Assembly (NCBI GenBank): GCA_026745465.1
Contig: JACYXH010000182.1
Coordinates: forward strand, 641,501-705,500
Length of the DNA: 64,000 bases
DNA from: Lota lota
Taxonomy: Eukaryota; Chordata; Actinopteri; Gadiformes; Lotidae
Direction of reading: 5' to 3'
Under the pieces are notes generated by a model. The model searched no databases. It worked only from the letters and a program-made list of their open reading frames with translations, and had not been told where the DNA came from. Positions 1-37,999 of the stretch are shown piece by piece; the first letter of the stretch is position 1; each line of letters starts with the position of its first letter. The position numbers were made by a program, and so were the translations under genes.

Positions 1-24
1 ATGAACCGACTGTCTCCTGCAGAG
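1..24 (+). other. exon-end-like sequence at the window edge
   Basis: The first 24 bases read open and are followed by GTAAAC, a good donor. This may be the end of an exon of an unrecognised plus-strand gene lying before the window. Too short to identify. Confidence 0.2.
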
Positions 25-351
25 GTAAACATAACAAGCTGTGACTTGACGCCAAGATGCATGATGTACCATCTAGCCCACCCACCCCCCCTGCAAACAC
101 ACACACGCCACACCACTCACACACACACACGCCTTCCTGTCGTCATGTTCCTTTACACTGACGATGATGACATTCCACGGAGCTAAGAATTGCTCTCCGG
201 AGAACACACCTGTATGAAAACTGACTGTTGCACGAACGTGTAATTCTTTGGGTTTGTGTAAACCATTCATCATTTTTCATTCAATTGTTGTGTTTTATTA
301 CCGTTTGACATATTTATGTTGTCCCTGTGCTGTTTAAATTACAATCATGGC

Positions 352-441
352 TAATAATAAGAATAAGAATAAATAATAAGAATAAGAATACACTTTATTT
401 GTATAGCACATTTTAAAACAATGTTTACAAAGTGCTTTGGT
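352..441 (-). mobile_element. LINE 3' end (L2-type), minus orientation
   Basis: On the minus strand this reads as the AAAGCACTTTG / GTGCTATACAAATAAAG type 3' terminus seen in fish L2-like LINEs, followed by a (TTATTC)n tail. Identification from memory of the terminus. Confidence 0.5.
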
Positions 442-460
442 ATCTAACAGGTAGATGGAT

Positions 461-515
461 GGTGGTAGTGGTGGTGGTGGTGTGTGTGTGTGTGTGTGTG
501 TGGGGGGGGGGGGGT
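461..515. repeat. GT-rich and (GT)n-G(n) simple repeat
   Basis: GGT-rich stretch, then about ten GT units, then a run of about 13 G. Confidence 0.9.
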
Positions 516-539
516 CCTGCATGTGTTTTTACAGTGGTG

Positions 540-960
540 TGCCCCATGAGACATCACCATTGCCATCAAGCCGACAAGAGGTTGGACACAGAGGCGCGTT
601 GCACCCGTCTGGCAGCCAGGCCGCTTCTGCGACCTTACCTTCCCAGAGGTCCCAATGGTCAACGGCACGAACGGAACACGTGGCGCAAGTCCTCGTCGCG
701 TTCGCTTTGCGCCTCAGACCTCCATTGGTGCCCAGGAGCGCACGGCGTTTCCTCTAAACAGCCTTGGGACGCAGATCCGAGCGTGAGAGACGTCTATCTG
801 TGGCTCACTGCTTGAGCAGCCAGCGAAGGCTGGGCTGATCTCAACGGGGAGCTCCAGACACTGCCGTCCTCTAGCTGGGTGTCTTCAGGGGAGTCCTGCA
901 GTCCAACAAGCACCATAGCGCCTATAGAGCAAGGCGTAAATAGTGGAGAAAAGTAACATC
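540..960 (+). other. GC-rich coding-like island, unidentified
   Basis: Unlike its AT-rich surroundings, this stretch is GC-rich. A plus-strand frame from about 840 to 955 reads ELQTLPSSSWVSSGESCSP then stops at TAA. A TGA lies just upstream in the same frame. It could be a decayed exon; no family recognised. Confidence 0.2.
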
Positions 961-1229
961 TAAAAGTAACAACATAACCACATATTCAACATGTTTGATC
1001 AAACGCATACAGTTGGAAACGGTGAAGTTTATTTGTCACACCGAATGCTTTTGTTGCCAGTTCCTGAGTTCATTAAGTAAACATGCAGTACCTTATTAGA
1101 AAAAACAAACATGGATATTTTTGTATTACTGTACAAGAAAATGTCTGTGATGTCATTTTTGACATGTTTATGGCAATGGTTGTGTGTGGGTAGCAGTGCT
1201 GATGAACATATATATGTTACGATCGAACG

Positions 1230-1323
1230 GGGGGGGGGGGTGGGGGGGGGGGGGGGAAAGACACAGGCAATGCAGGTTGGATGGTAAAAGCCAGAGGTTT
1301 GTTGCGGGGGGGGGGGGGGGGGG
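1230..1323. repeat. two poly-G runs
   Basis: Runs of about 10 and 14 G near 1230-1256 and one of about 18 G at 1305-1323, in otherwise unique sequence. The rest of 25-2430 holds no feature I can support beyond those listed. Confidence 0.85.
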
Positions 1324-2431
1324 TTGTAAATGGAAGGCAGAGAACTGGAGGTCGCACGGGGAGGAAGGATGACTGTGCAGGATCGGGTGGATGGACAAAC
1401 AGGCAGGCAGAGGAGTACGCAGATGGGAAGGCGGGTGGGTGGGTGGGTGGGTGGTTGGCGATCCTGGGGCGAAGAGAACACGGGGATTACGAAGAAACTT
1501 CTTCTGTGGCAGCGGTAAACTGCCACAGTGGTTGAAACAACGATCTGGCGACGAGTGGGTGAAGAACCGGGGTTTACATGCAGCAGATGGATCACAGGTG
1601 TGCATCAAAAGGCAGGTGAACAGCTGGGGACAAATCAATGGATTGCCTTGCACACACTCAGAAACACCATGAGGGGGAGACAAAGCGAAGGAACTGCAAG
1701 GGTGACGGCCATGGCCGTAACAATATATGTTGCGACTTGTGAGTCTCTCTCTCAGACCGCTCTCGGCTCTGGTTGGAAGGCTTCTCTTTCTCTTTGAGAG
1801 GCCTAACAAAGTCTGATTTGAGCTGGCAGTGTCATGTGACATAGAGATGATCATTTTAAGTTAAATGGCATTACAGATGTTGATTGGCTAGGTGGTACAG
1901 GATATTCAACAGCTGATCAGCAACATGAGCTGCTATTAGGTTTACAGCAGTCACTCCAGCTCAGTGGGTACAGCAGCATGTGTCTAACCATGATAATAAG
2001 GGGTACCAGGACCAAGCCACCAACTTAAAAAAAAGTATTTAGGGAATGTTAAACCAAAACATTTGTACATTTCCTAAGAAAGATAGTAACCATCTTGATT
2101 TCAAAGTGCCATTGAATCAAAACGAATGCCTTCAGGCCACCGTTATTGTATTTATATTTGTTGATGTTTTATAATGTTTTTGATGACTCTTGGTGTCCAA
2201 ATCATGTTATCATTATCCTTGATAGAACTATAGCGAATATATAAAGAGTGCGCAGGGATTAACTGAGAGTTATTTACATTTTCTCTCTGATCTCTCTTCC
2301 TCCTCTGATGTGAGAACACAATGACAAGGAGTGCAATTCAACTGCTGTAGATTCACGGGTCAGTTTGACTGGTCCTTCGTGAGAACACCCCCTGCACTGC
2401 TTTCTGGCTGCATTTTTGTCCGCTACTTTAA

Positions 2432-2930
2432 CATGCATTCAAGTTCAAGTTCAAGTGTATTTATGTAGCACACTTACAAACAAACAGTTGGTTGACCATG
2501 GTGCTGAACAAACAACAATAAAAAAACAACGTAGACAATGTTAACGTAGGCCAACAGCTGGTTGACATTGTTGGTTGTGAGCGAGTGCAGAGGGCCAAAT
2601 ATGACCAATTCTGATTTGCTCTCATTAAGGTGTAGGAAGTTGACCCCAACTTTTGATGTCAGCAATACAACCGCTGAGGATGTTGAAGGGGCATTGATCC
2701 ATGGGTTTTAGAGGGAGAAACATCTGCGTATCGTCAACATAGCAATGGAAGGAGATATTGTATTTGAGAAAGATTTGGCCAAGGGAAAGCATGTATAGAG
2801 AGACTAGAATAGAGCCCGCAATCGAACCTTGAGGAACACCACAGGAGATGCTGGCAGAGGAGGAGGATGACGGGCCTAGATTCATTTAAAAGGTTCTGTC
2901 CGTTTGATAAGACGTAACATTGCGTTGATG
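2432..2930 (-). mobile_element. decayed LINE reverse transcriptase fragment
   Basis: The minus strand encodes SSSSASISCGVPQGS, then NISFHCYVDDTQMFLPLKP, the palm motifs of an L2/CR1-group LINE reverse transcriptase (YVDD for the usual YADD), and further on NFLHLNESKSELVIFGPLHS. The frame breaks between blocks. It ends in a (TTGAAC)n-like 3' tail near 2440. A dead fragment, with no 5' part nearby. Confidence 0.8.
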
Positions 2931-2994
2931 CACCACCCTCCCCATGACGCTGCAACGGTATACTTTTGATCGCACAAAGTTGATGCACTTTTGA

Positions 2995-3333
2995 GTGTTA
3001 GTGACTAAAAACAACAGCCGTACCAGGCGGTCAAAACGGAAGCTCAACAAGGGCCAACAAGAAAAAACTCAAGATAAAAAACAGCATACAAGAAAGGTGT
3101 TGGTGGGAGGAAATGTATGTGAATGTGGTTGGTGTTCAGGTCTTGGAGAGCCACTGGACTCTGACTCCACCATCCAGACGTCCTGCTCTAAGGTCGAGGA
3201 GGCTTTCGGCTCCAACCCCGACTCAGCGATGCCCTGGTGGCTGGTGGTTCCCAATGCCTCCTGCAGAGAACTTGTTTCTCAGCTGCTGACTCAGACACCG
3301 ACCATTACTTTCCCCACAACTGACAACGTTTGA
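2995..3333 (+). other. 112-codon open frame, unrecognised
   Basis: Open from ATG to TGA, with a CWC-like middle and the C-terminal part SCSKVEEAFGSNPDSAMPWW. An acceptor-like GTGTTCAG lies at about 3141, so only the last 60 codons look exon-like. No family recognised; may be a decayed exon or chance. Confidence 0.2.
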
Positions 3334-3911
3334 TTGGTCTGACATTCCTTTTGTACATGTTTATATATGTATTATCGATCATGAACAAGTGTTAGCTAGT
3401 GTCGCTAGATGGTTAAGGAATGGGTAGTTATTTTATACACGTTTAGAGTATGATTGTTGAAAGTTGCTTCAATTATTAAAAGTGGTTAGCTGCAGGGGCT
3501 GCAGCACTCCTCATTGGCGGGGGGCTCTAACTGCAAGGCAAAAAGGTTTAGCAAACAGTCAACTCAGTCAACAATAAATTGTCTGCTGATTAGGAATAAA
3601 CCTGCATTCTGAGTGTGAACTGGCCATCGCTGAATATGGTACTATGCTGTTCTGCCATTGCCATTGTGTTGGTGTTCAAGTTTGCTATCTGTTGTAGTTC
3701 TAAAATACCATTCTAAAACTGGTTTAAATTGTTGGCCATTCAAATTAATACAGCCATGAATAATATGACGTCATTATATAGACCTCTCAGCACCCCCAAC
3801 TCTGACTTCCCGCGGCCCAATGCCTACCAAATTCTCAAACAGCTCAGTATGAAATTACACTAAAACCTCTGGGTGCCAACATGAGTGTGTGTCTTGTGTG
3901 TCCATCTTCCA

Positions 3912-4086
3912 GGTGGCCCAGTCCATCCTGGCTCAACTGGAGCAGGTGTTGGTCAGCAGAGAGCATCTGGAGAGATCTCTGTCCACCTCGCCACCCATCT
4001 TCTAGCACTTTATGGTCCACCTGGTGGTTCTGGGCGTAGCCTGGCTGGTCCCAGACCAGCTGGAAGCTAGCCAGGAAGACCTGCTG
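3912..4086 (+). pseudogene. exon-like fragment with an in-frame stop, unidentified
   Basis: Begins after the acceptor CATCTTCCAG and reads VAQSILAQLEQVLVSREHLE, hits TAG, then continues VHLVVLGVAWLVPDQLEASQ and EDLL, ending before GTCAGT. It is helical and Leu-rich. The premature stop argues for a broken gene copy. The family is not recognised. Confidence 0.35.
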
Positions 4087-5665
4087 GTCAGTTACACAAT
4101 GCTTACAATTGATAGCATTCAATTAATGATTTTATTGGATTCAACATTAATCCATAACTTTTTAGAAGTTGGCAAATGAAATAGCTTGTATTTCACTGTT
4201 TCTGAAAGCCTACTACATGAATACCACATACTTAATGACTACTATATAATACTACAGCATGAAACAACAAATTATCTTAAGAGATCAAATGTCAAAAATA
4301 CTTGATTATTTACACATTGAGTTAGGTATTGTCGACATACTGGTGAAATGAAAGCCCATGTGGTATAAACATCCATTCCCGTGTATATGATATTTATTCA
4401 GAGGATGGAGTTGCCTAGTATCAGTGTGATAATAAGCTCAATGGACTACAATCACCTTTATTCAATAGCTTCAACAACATCTTCTCACCTTTTCCAAATG
4501 ACTTACTGGCCAAACAGAACATGTCTTCTGCCCTTTATACCCTAAATGAGCTAAATGATTGGTTCAAACCAAATGCTGGTTGATATATGTTGTTGTTTTT
4601 TTGTATATTTTGTGGTGTTACGAAGAACACATTTGAATTATGATGATGTTATTGATAAATATGCTGGATATGTTGAAACTGAATAGTAATTAATGTTCTA
4701 AATAAGGTAGCAACCCCTACCCAGACAAAATGGATGGTTCCAGGTGGGAGGAGTTAGGGCCTATATAACTTTCCTCAGCTTAACTCTAGGTATTGGCAAG
4801 CTGATTGGCTACTGGTTACTGAGGTGCTGTTAGCCAGCAGAACAACCTTAAGAGGTAATAAGTCCTTTACTTTTGATACCATGGTCTTTCTTTGTATTTG
4901 ACTAAGATAGCTTTTATTTACTTAATGTCATAGGCTGTGTGATCTTTCATTATGTTGCAACTTGAAGGTATTATCACGTTGTTTTGTTTCATTGACATCT
5001 TCTATTTTGCAGATCAGTTCTATGGCCAAACCTTTAATCTACGTGCTGTGTCATCAATGGTCTCTCCAGGTACGTCCCGTGGTCATACCACCACACTGCT
5101 ACAATTAGGAGAACAAATGCAGAAAAGTTTATCAACGCAAAACCAAACCCTGAAAATACTTTAGGTGAAGAATTAAAGGTTTAGGCGAAGGGCTATATAG
5201 TAGTGCTATGGATTGATCCTGGTCCAAATATCCATTTAATGCATACCGTTTTAAAGACTTAGGATGAGTTGTAAATATGGACTCAAATTGCCCTCTCTGG
5301 GTTAAACGCAAGCTATTGCATTAGATATCTGTCAATCAAACAATCTGGCTTCAACCCTCCAAATCTGATTGTGTGGAGTGCGAAAGCCTAAACAGCACTT
5401 TAAAAAAAAGAGGCATTTAACGTGCATTGACTTATAACTACAAGTTAATAACAATTAATGACTTGCTACTTATTTCTGCTTTCTACAGTAACTTTACAAT
5501 TAAATTTGTATTGCTATTATCAACTGCCAATTTGCAGTAATGGATCAATGTGTGGTTCAGTAATATTAGTAATACAGGAGTCGTTAACAATAAAATGTCT
5601 TAAGTTGATATTTTGTTTCTTTTCATCCCGGTTGTCTTTGTCTCCTCTGTTGTTCTGTTCCAAGA
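4087..5665. other. AT-rich intergenic DNA
   Basis: No coding, RNA or repeat signature that I can support was seen in this stretch. Confidence 0.4.
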
Positions 5666-5876
5666 TCTGCAGGAGGAGGACCTAGTGGAGAACAGGCTGT
5701 TTGAGCGGTCAGAGTCTGCGGTTGGAGGAGAGTGCTCTGGGGGAGACCCGGGGAGCTGCAGGGGATATGGGAAAACTTAGCGGGGCCTGCTGGAGCTCTG
5801 CTTCCCCCTGCTGGAGCTCTGCTTCATTCAGAAGCCCAGCAGTCTGCTGAATCTGGTCATTACATTACACCAAAGG
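5666..5876 (+). pseudogene. second exon-like fragment with an in-frame stop, unidentified
   Basis: Between AG and a good donor GTAAAG, the plus strand reads EEDLVENRLFERSESAVGGE, meets TAG, then continues in the same frame LLELCFIQKPSSLLNLVITL. The 12-bp unit coding for LLELCF is duplicated. It may belong with the 3912-4086 fragment. The family is not recognised. Confidence 0.35.
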
Positions 5877-6994
5877 TAAAGTACGAGACAAATGAAATGA
5901 GCTGATTGAAACTCTATACTGAACCAGTGTAGTTAATTCTTTTTGCCCACTTGGAATATGTTTTGGGGGCATTTTGGATAATTTCCAGGGAGGGAAATCA
6001 TTTCATTAATTTAAACAGCAATAGTGTGTGAATAGACACCACTTTTTTCTGCACAAAAACCCAACAGGGACACCTGATATTAACACCTAATATATTACCT
6101 AATACTGCACTTTTAATAACCTTTTATTTGTATGCCCACCATACAAACGTAAGATGTGTATAAGACTTGCGTGTTTTTTTTTCAGCTCAATTTGGTCTCA
6201 AACGAAAACAAATCATAATCCTGTATTTACCACTTCATCAACAAACAAAATTACACTACAATTTCTTAACATTTTTCCAACAGAGGCTTTAGGAAAAAAG
6301 TATCTTCTTTAGAAAGAAAATGCCAAAGTTCACCACAGTGGTAATGCAACTTTAAAGTAATATCTTTAAATATCAAACACTAAATGTAATTACATTTCTT
6401 CATTTGGTCCCACCTCCTCCTGCAATGATTAGTTGCAATACAGAATGAAATGAAAGCCTTAAATGAAGAAGAAAGCACTGTTGTGTATTTTCTTTAATTG
6501 CAAACACAACATTGACATTTCTTTATAAAAAATAATAATAGGGATGTGGAAGTAGCTGCATCTTTATGATAATTTAAAGAGTAACCAAATACTAAAATCA
6601 AATGCAGAGAGAGTAAAATCAGAAAAGGTAAGACTGCAAAACCAGTGTTTCACCAGATACTCCTTTTGATTTGAACATAGCATGTGTTTACTTGGGAAGG
6701 GGTAAAGGTTAGAGTGTCAAAAACCGGTCCTTATAAAAACGCATTCAGCTCAAACTGGAAAACAGCAAGATGAGACAGGGTACATGCGGTCATATTCCTA
6801 TAGGTATTACAGGGAAATAATGCATACTGGGCACACATGCTCGGCCCATAAAAGATCCCCTTTGGTGATCAGTTGTGGAATTAAATGGAGGACAGCCTAA
6901 AATGTAGAGTAGCCAACTACAGTAAGTAGTTAACAACTGGATTTCGTCCAAATTTCAGATTCAACCGTTTTGGGATAGCTTGTTTTTATACATA
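5877..6994. other. AT-rich intergenic DNA
   Basis: Lies between the exon-like fragment and the presumed ulk2 poly(A) site. No feature supported. Confidence 0.4.
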
Positions 6995-7000
6995 TTTATT
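6995..7000 (-). terminator. ulk2: candidate ulk2 polyadenylation signal AATAAA
   Basis: TTTATT on the plus strand, so AATAAA in the ulk2 sense. It is positioned about 1.85 kb after the stop codon. Confidence 0.35.
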
Positions 7001-7276
7001 CCTCCCATCCCTTCTGTACATGGTAAAAAGGCTTTGTGCGGTGCAGAGTGCTCATGACGAGAAAGAGCACACCCAAACAAATCAACGTAAAAAAAACGAA
7101 ACCAATAAAAACTCAAGATAGGTCTGTATAAACAACATCAGAATTACAGGCCTGGTGGCCTGTTCTTGTGTTCGAACACAGGATCATGTTTACACTTGGA
7201 GAGGAGTGTGTCTGCTGTTGCAGGTCCAGGCACCTCCTTTAACCTGCTGTTGATTGAATATCACTCTCGCGCCGCA

Positions 7277-7420
<144 letters not shown>

Positions 7421-8854
7421 AATTGAACGGATGCTAGGCAGTACTGAATGTGATTTTAAATACGTTTTGGTCTTTTTTTTTCTGTACAGGTCTTGCACTG
7501 CAATTAACAGTCCTTGAAAAATGAAAAAGAACTAAGAAGACAGAAAGTGTACGAGCTGCCATGTGTTGTGGGCACACTCCGGTTGTGCCAGGATAGGTTT
7601 GCTATCAAACACTTGGCAGACATGAGTAAAATGTATCAAATTTGCAGATTTCTAGATACAATATGTTGTGCTCTTTGACTGGAAAAGGCAGGGCATCCAG
7701 TGGCATTATTGCTCACAGATGCCTGCATCTTAAAACTGTGCTCTAATACACAATGACTATCATTAAGGTCAAAAAAAGAAAAGTAAAATACATGCTTTAC
7801 ATACAAATATCTACAAGTTTGCAAACGTTCCTTAAAGTTCCTTAAAAATGGGCTACCATTCTGGACAATGAACACACACTGGTCAAATTAAATGCATTAA
7901 GATAACTACTCCAGTTGGAGGTTGGACATGAAACCTCCCGTGAAAGAATGCCCTGTTGCACCTTCAATGTACCATGTACAATGTTTTATGGGTGGCCTCT
8001 TTCACTCTTAAATCCCTATTCTGGTTCTTTGAACAAATCCTCACCTGGTAGCAAAATAGGACATGAAAACAAGAGACTGCGCACATGTGAAGCCTTCACA
8101 TTTCTTTGACAACTGTTAAAAATAACCACAGCCCTCCCTCCCTACAACCTGACCATAAAGTGCATGAGCGAAAACAAACTGAAAACCCAAAATCTCTAAA
8201 CGACATACTCCATTCCAGGCTGTTGTGTATAGCCTCTTTTTAACTATCTCAGGAGTCCTACCATTAAAATACTTGAGGTTCTTCAAGACAAGCAGGAGAC
8301 AACAATGACACCTGTTCTGTTGAGAAGTAATACATAAAAAAAAGGTGGACAACTTAAAAACCAGTTAACAGTTACAAATGTTAAATAAACATTCATACAT
8401 AAAAAAAAAATTAAACTTTGTTTACCCAAGTCTTTTGAGGCTTCACAATGTCGTCAATTATTGTTTTTTCTTCAGGTAGGGAGAACAAAAAGCAAACAAT
8501 ATCCTGAAAGTGGGACGTTATGTAGTTCTGACGCGCGGTTAGCGTCCTACAGTCTAATAGGAAAGAAATTGTGGGACAATGCACCTTGTGTATGTCTCTG
8601 GGTTCATCCATTTACCCACTCCAAGATCCACTTTTGTAATCTTTGGTTATGAGTTTGCACATCAGCCATTTAGTCCAAAGTTAGACAAGGTTACACTAAC
8701 TGCTGCATGGTTTTCATTGTACAAAAAAAACAACATGTGAAACCAAACAAATGCAAAAGAAAGTGCTTGACTTGCTACAAGAGAGAACCATTGGATTGTG
8801 GGTGTTGTAGTCAATAGTCAAAGAGAATGGTCCCTCTGTTGAACAGAGTGTCCG

Positions 8855-35767
<26,913 letters not shown>

Positions 35768-36411
35768 CTTCAAAATCTGGACAGGAGGCTTGAAAGAAAT
35801 GCCCCAATAAATCCGTTTGTTGTTGGTTATGTCCTATTCCGAGATGCCCCGTTCCACAAGACACCCGTTCTTTCTCGTAAAATAAAAACGGTCTTGGCTC
35901 GATGAAAATCTATTTGATCCGTTTGACATCAGAACACTTTGTTCAGCAAATTCTTCGTCGTATTACATGACAGTCGCGAACACTAGAAGCTGTCACTACT
36001 TCCAATTCGACTCTTAACATAAATGGTATAGCATTTGTATTACTTGGATAAAATCTGTAGGTCTGTACTTCAGAAACTGCATTCAACAATACTGAAATGT
36101 AGTGCGGCGTTATTGCTTTATATAATATCCTTCCGCGTGGTGTTACGCCACATCGTTCCTTCCGCTCTAGAATATAGCACGCTGAAATTACCACTTTGTT
36201 AGGAAATCGACTGGCAAGAGGCCTGCATAATTAAACTAGTTTGTAATGACATTTAGCAGTGTTATTTTACAACACAAAACAATTTGCCTGACATTGGATT
36301 GATAGTGCCATCCCAAATTGTAAAACATTTGGCAACGTTTTAGCAATGAGTATTTAGGAACTCAATGTTGTCTAAAATAATGTCTCAATATATTTCATTC
36401 ATTTTTTTAAG

Positions 36412-36417
36412 TTTATT
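36412..36417 (-). terminator. tmem97: candidate tmem97 polyadenylation signal AATAAA
   Basis: TTTATT on the plus strand, about 260 bp after the tmem97 stop codon, in AT-rich sequence. It implies a short 3' UTR. Confidence 0.35.
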
Positions 36418-36678
36418 TTGTTCAGTCTTAAGAACTTAAAAATTTGCAAAAAACATTGTTTGTTTATGGTGGTATCCGATTAGGGTTAGGGCTGGACTAC
36501 CGCTCACATTGATATGGCTTCCAACAGTCAATCAGCACTTTCATGTGACAAATCATTTTATAAAGCACATTGTAATTACAGAATAGTGTGTTGTTCACGG
36601 TAAGAGTGACAGTGTAGAAATATTGCCTTTTACCACATTGGCTTTACATTAATTTAGAATGGCAATAGAAAGAAATGT

Positions 36679-36950
36679 CTATTGTCTCTTGGATTTAGCA
36701 GAACTGCTTCCAACCTTGGAGTTTGCATTGTATGTGGGAGAAAAGAGCATGGTAAAGAGCAACATCAATGGCACGAGCAGATAAGGGGCATATATAGACA
36801 CCAGGGTCCAGCGTTCCTTCGAGGTCTGAGGGCCGGCGTGGGGCTTCAGGGGGAATGGGTACAACAGCACATGCGCCACAATAGGAACCAGTGTGGTAGC
36901 CACGTGTGTAGAATATATGATAGCCGGAGTTCTGATCCATTTGCATCCAC
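36679..36950 (-). CDS. tmem97: tmem97 exon 3 (to residue 176 and stop)
   Basis: Encodes [15 protein letters not shown] through the last two helices to KSKRQ and TAG. Acceptor TTTCCAG. Confidence 0.95.
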
Positions 36951-37559
36951 CTGGAAATGAACAAAACAAAGTAGGGGCAAAAGAGCTGTATAAAGATAGC
37001 ACTGCAAGATATTGTTCTCCACTAGAGGTCTTCATTGAGTGGCCTAGACTCAATGAACTAGACATACGTCCCTAGATGTTTGCAAGTTTATACACGGTTT
37101 TGCAGAAAACTAGATTTTGCGTTACCAACCTTTGAAGAAAGCATATGCGGCAACGGGGAAGAAGGGCATTTGGACCAAAGCTTCGCATAGGATGAATGAC
37201 TTAAACCAGGTCGGCGGATCCAAAACCATTGGATCTTTGAACTCTTCTGCATACCACCTGAGAAGATCTTTAAGCTGTCGGAAAGAGATTATTATCAACG
37301 TCAATTCGACATTGTGAGAGAGTAAAATGTTTGACCATATGTTAAACACGGAAAAATAATATTGCAGTGCACCTTATTACTTGCATTGATCACACTAACT
37401 GTCAGGCTTCTCACACCAGCAAAGTAGCCTCAATTTCCCACTTACCACATTCGGATACACTTGATCAGGTAGCAGCGCCTGTAAATCGATGAACAGTGTA
37501 ATGGGAATATGAGATGCAAAATAGAAGAAAAATATGAATTCTAATATTCGAATGCCCAT
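36679..37559 (-). CDS. tmem97: tmem97 (sigma-2 receptor / MAC30), complete, 3 exons
   Basis: A four-helix ER and endolysosomal membrane protein of the EXPERA family that binds sterols, regulates NPC1 and LDL-cholesterol traffic, and is the sigma-2 receptor (known of the family). Exons of 114, 145 and 272 bp join in phase to 176 aa, the human length. Visible matches: [15 protein letters not shown] in helix 1, [35 protein letters not shown] and [16 protein letters not shown]. The ligand-site acids of human (D29, D56) correspond to D25 and D52 here. The tail KSKRQ fits a KxKxx COPI retrieval signal, like the lysine-rich human tail. The start at 37559 has a strong Kozak context (ATCATGG); an in-frame ATG at 37577 would add six residues. 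The gene sits between ulk2 and usp32, same strand. Confidence 0.95.
37130..37274 (-). CDS. tmem97: tmem97 exon 2 (residues 39-86)
   Basis: Encodes [17 protein letters not shown] and [11 protein letters not shown]. Acceptor CCGACAG, donor GTTGGT, ends in phase 1. Confidence 0.94.
37446..37559 (-). CDS. tmem97: tmem97 exon 1 (residues 1-38)
   Basis: Encodes [20 protein letters not shown] and continues to LPDQVYPNV. Donor GTAAGT, phase 0. Contains helix 1 and D25. Confidence 0.93.
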
Positions 37560-37999
37560 GATTGCACACTGCAGCATACAACAAATAAAAAAAAAGAGGC
37601 TGTGGTGGAGCTATTTGGAGACGCCTTCGTTGTGTCGTGGAAACGCGTGAAACCCCAGGTCGCCACCGATTGGTTATTTTGTCATTCGGGGGCGTTCCTG
37701 ATCGAGAGCCTGAACAATGTAGCAAGTTGCCTCGACCAGACAAATCTCACATGTGAAGCAATCGAGTCCAATCCGTTCTTTAAAATGACCGTTGTGGTCT
37801 GCTTTTTTTGCTCTGAAGAAGACATAAAGTAGCCTTCAGTCTTGCACATGCTTGCCTATGTCCCCATGTAGCTTTTGTATGCTGTTTTTTTTTCAAGCGG
37901 CACCATAAATGTGTCTATGAAGGAAAGTCAGTAGGCCTAAGCAAGTTTGAGAGATCAAGATCATAACAGACACAGTGCCGTTTCATTTCCTCAGCAGAA
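37560..37999 (-). promoter_or_regulatory. tmem97: tmem97 promoter / usp32-tmem97 intergenic gap
   Basis: Only about 440 bp separate the tmem97 start from the putative usp32 poly(A) site, so the tmem97 promoter must lie here or inside the usp32 3' UTR. No clear TATA box was seen. Confidence 0.35.

Noticed and set aside
37560..37577. Upstream in-frame ATG of tmem97 at 37577
   Set aside because: Weaker Kozak context, and the six extra residues have no match in the family; the ATG at 37559 gives the usual length and the usual MG start.
37602..37832. 76-codon plus-strand frame upstream of tmem97
   Set aside because: No family resemblance and no splice or conservation signal; probably chance.
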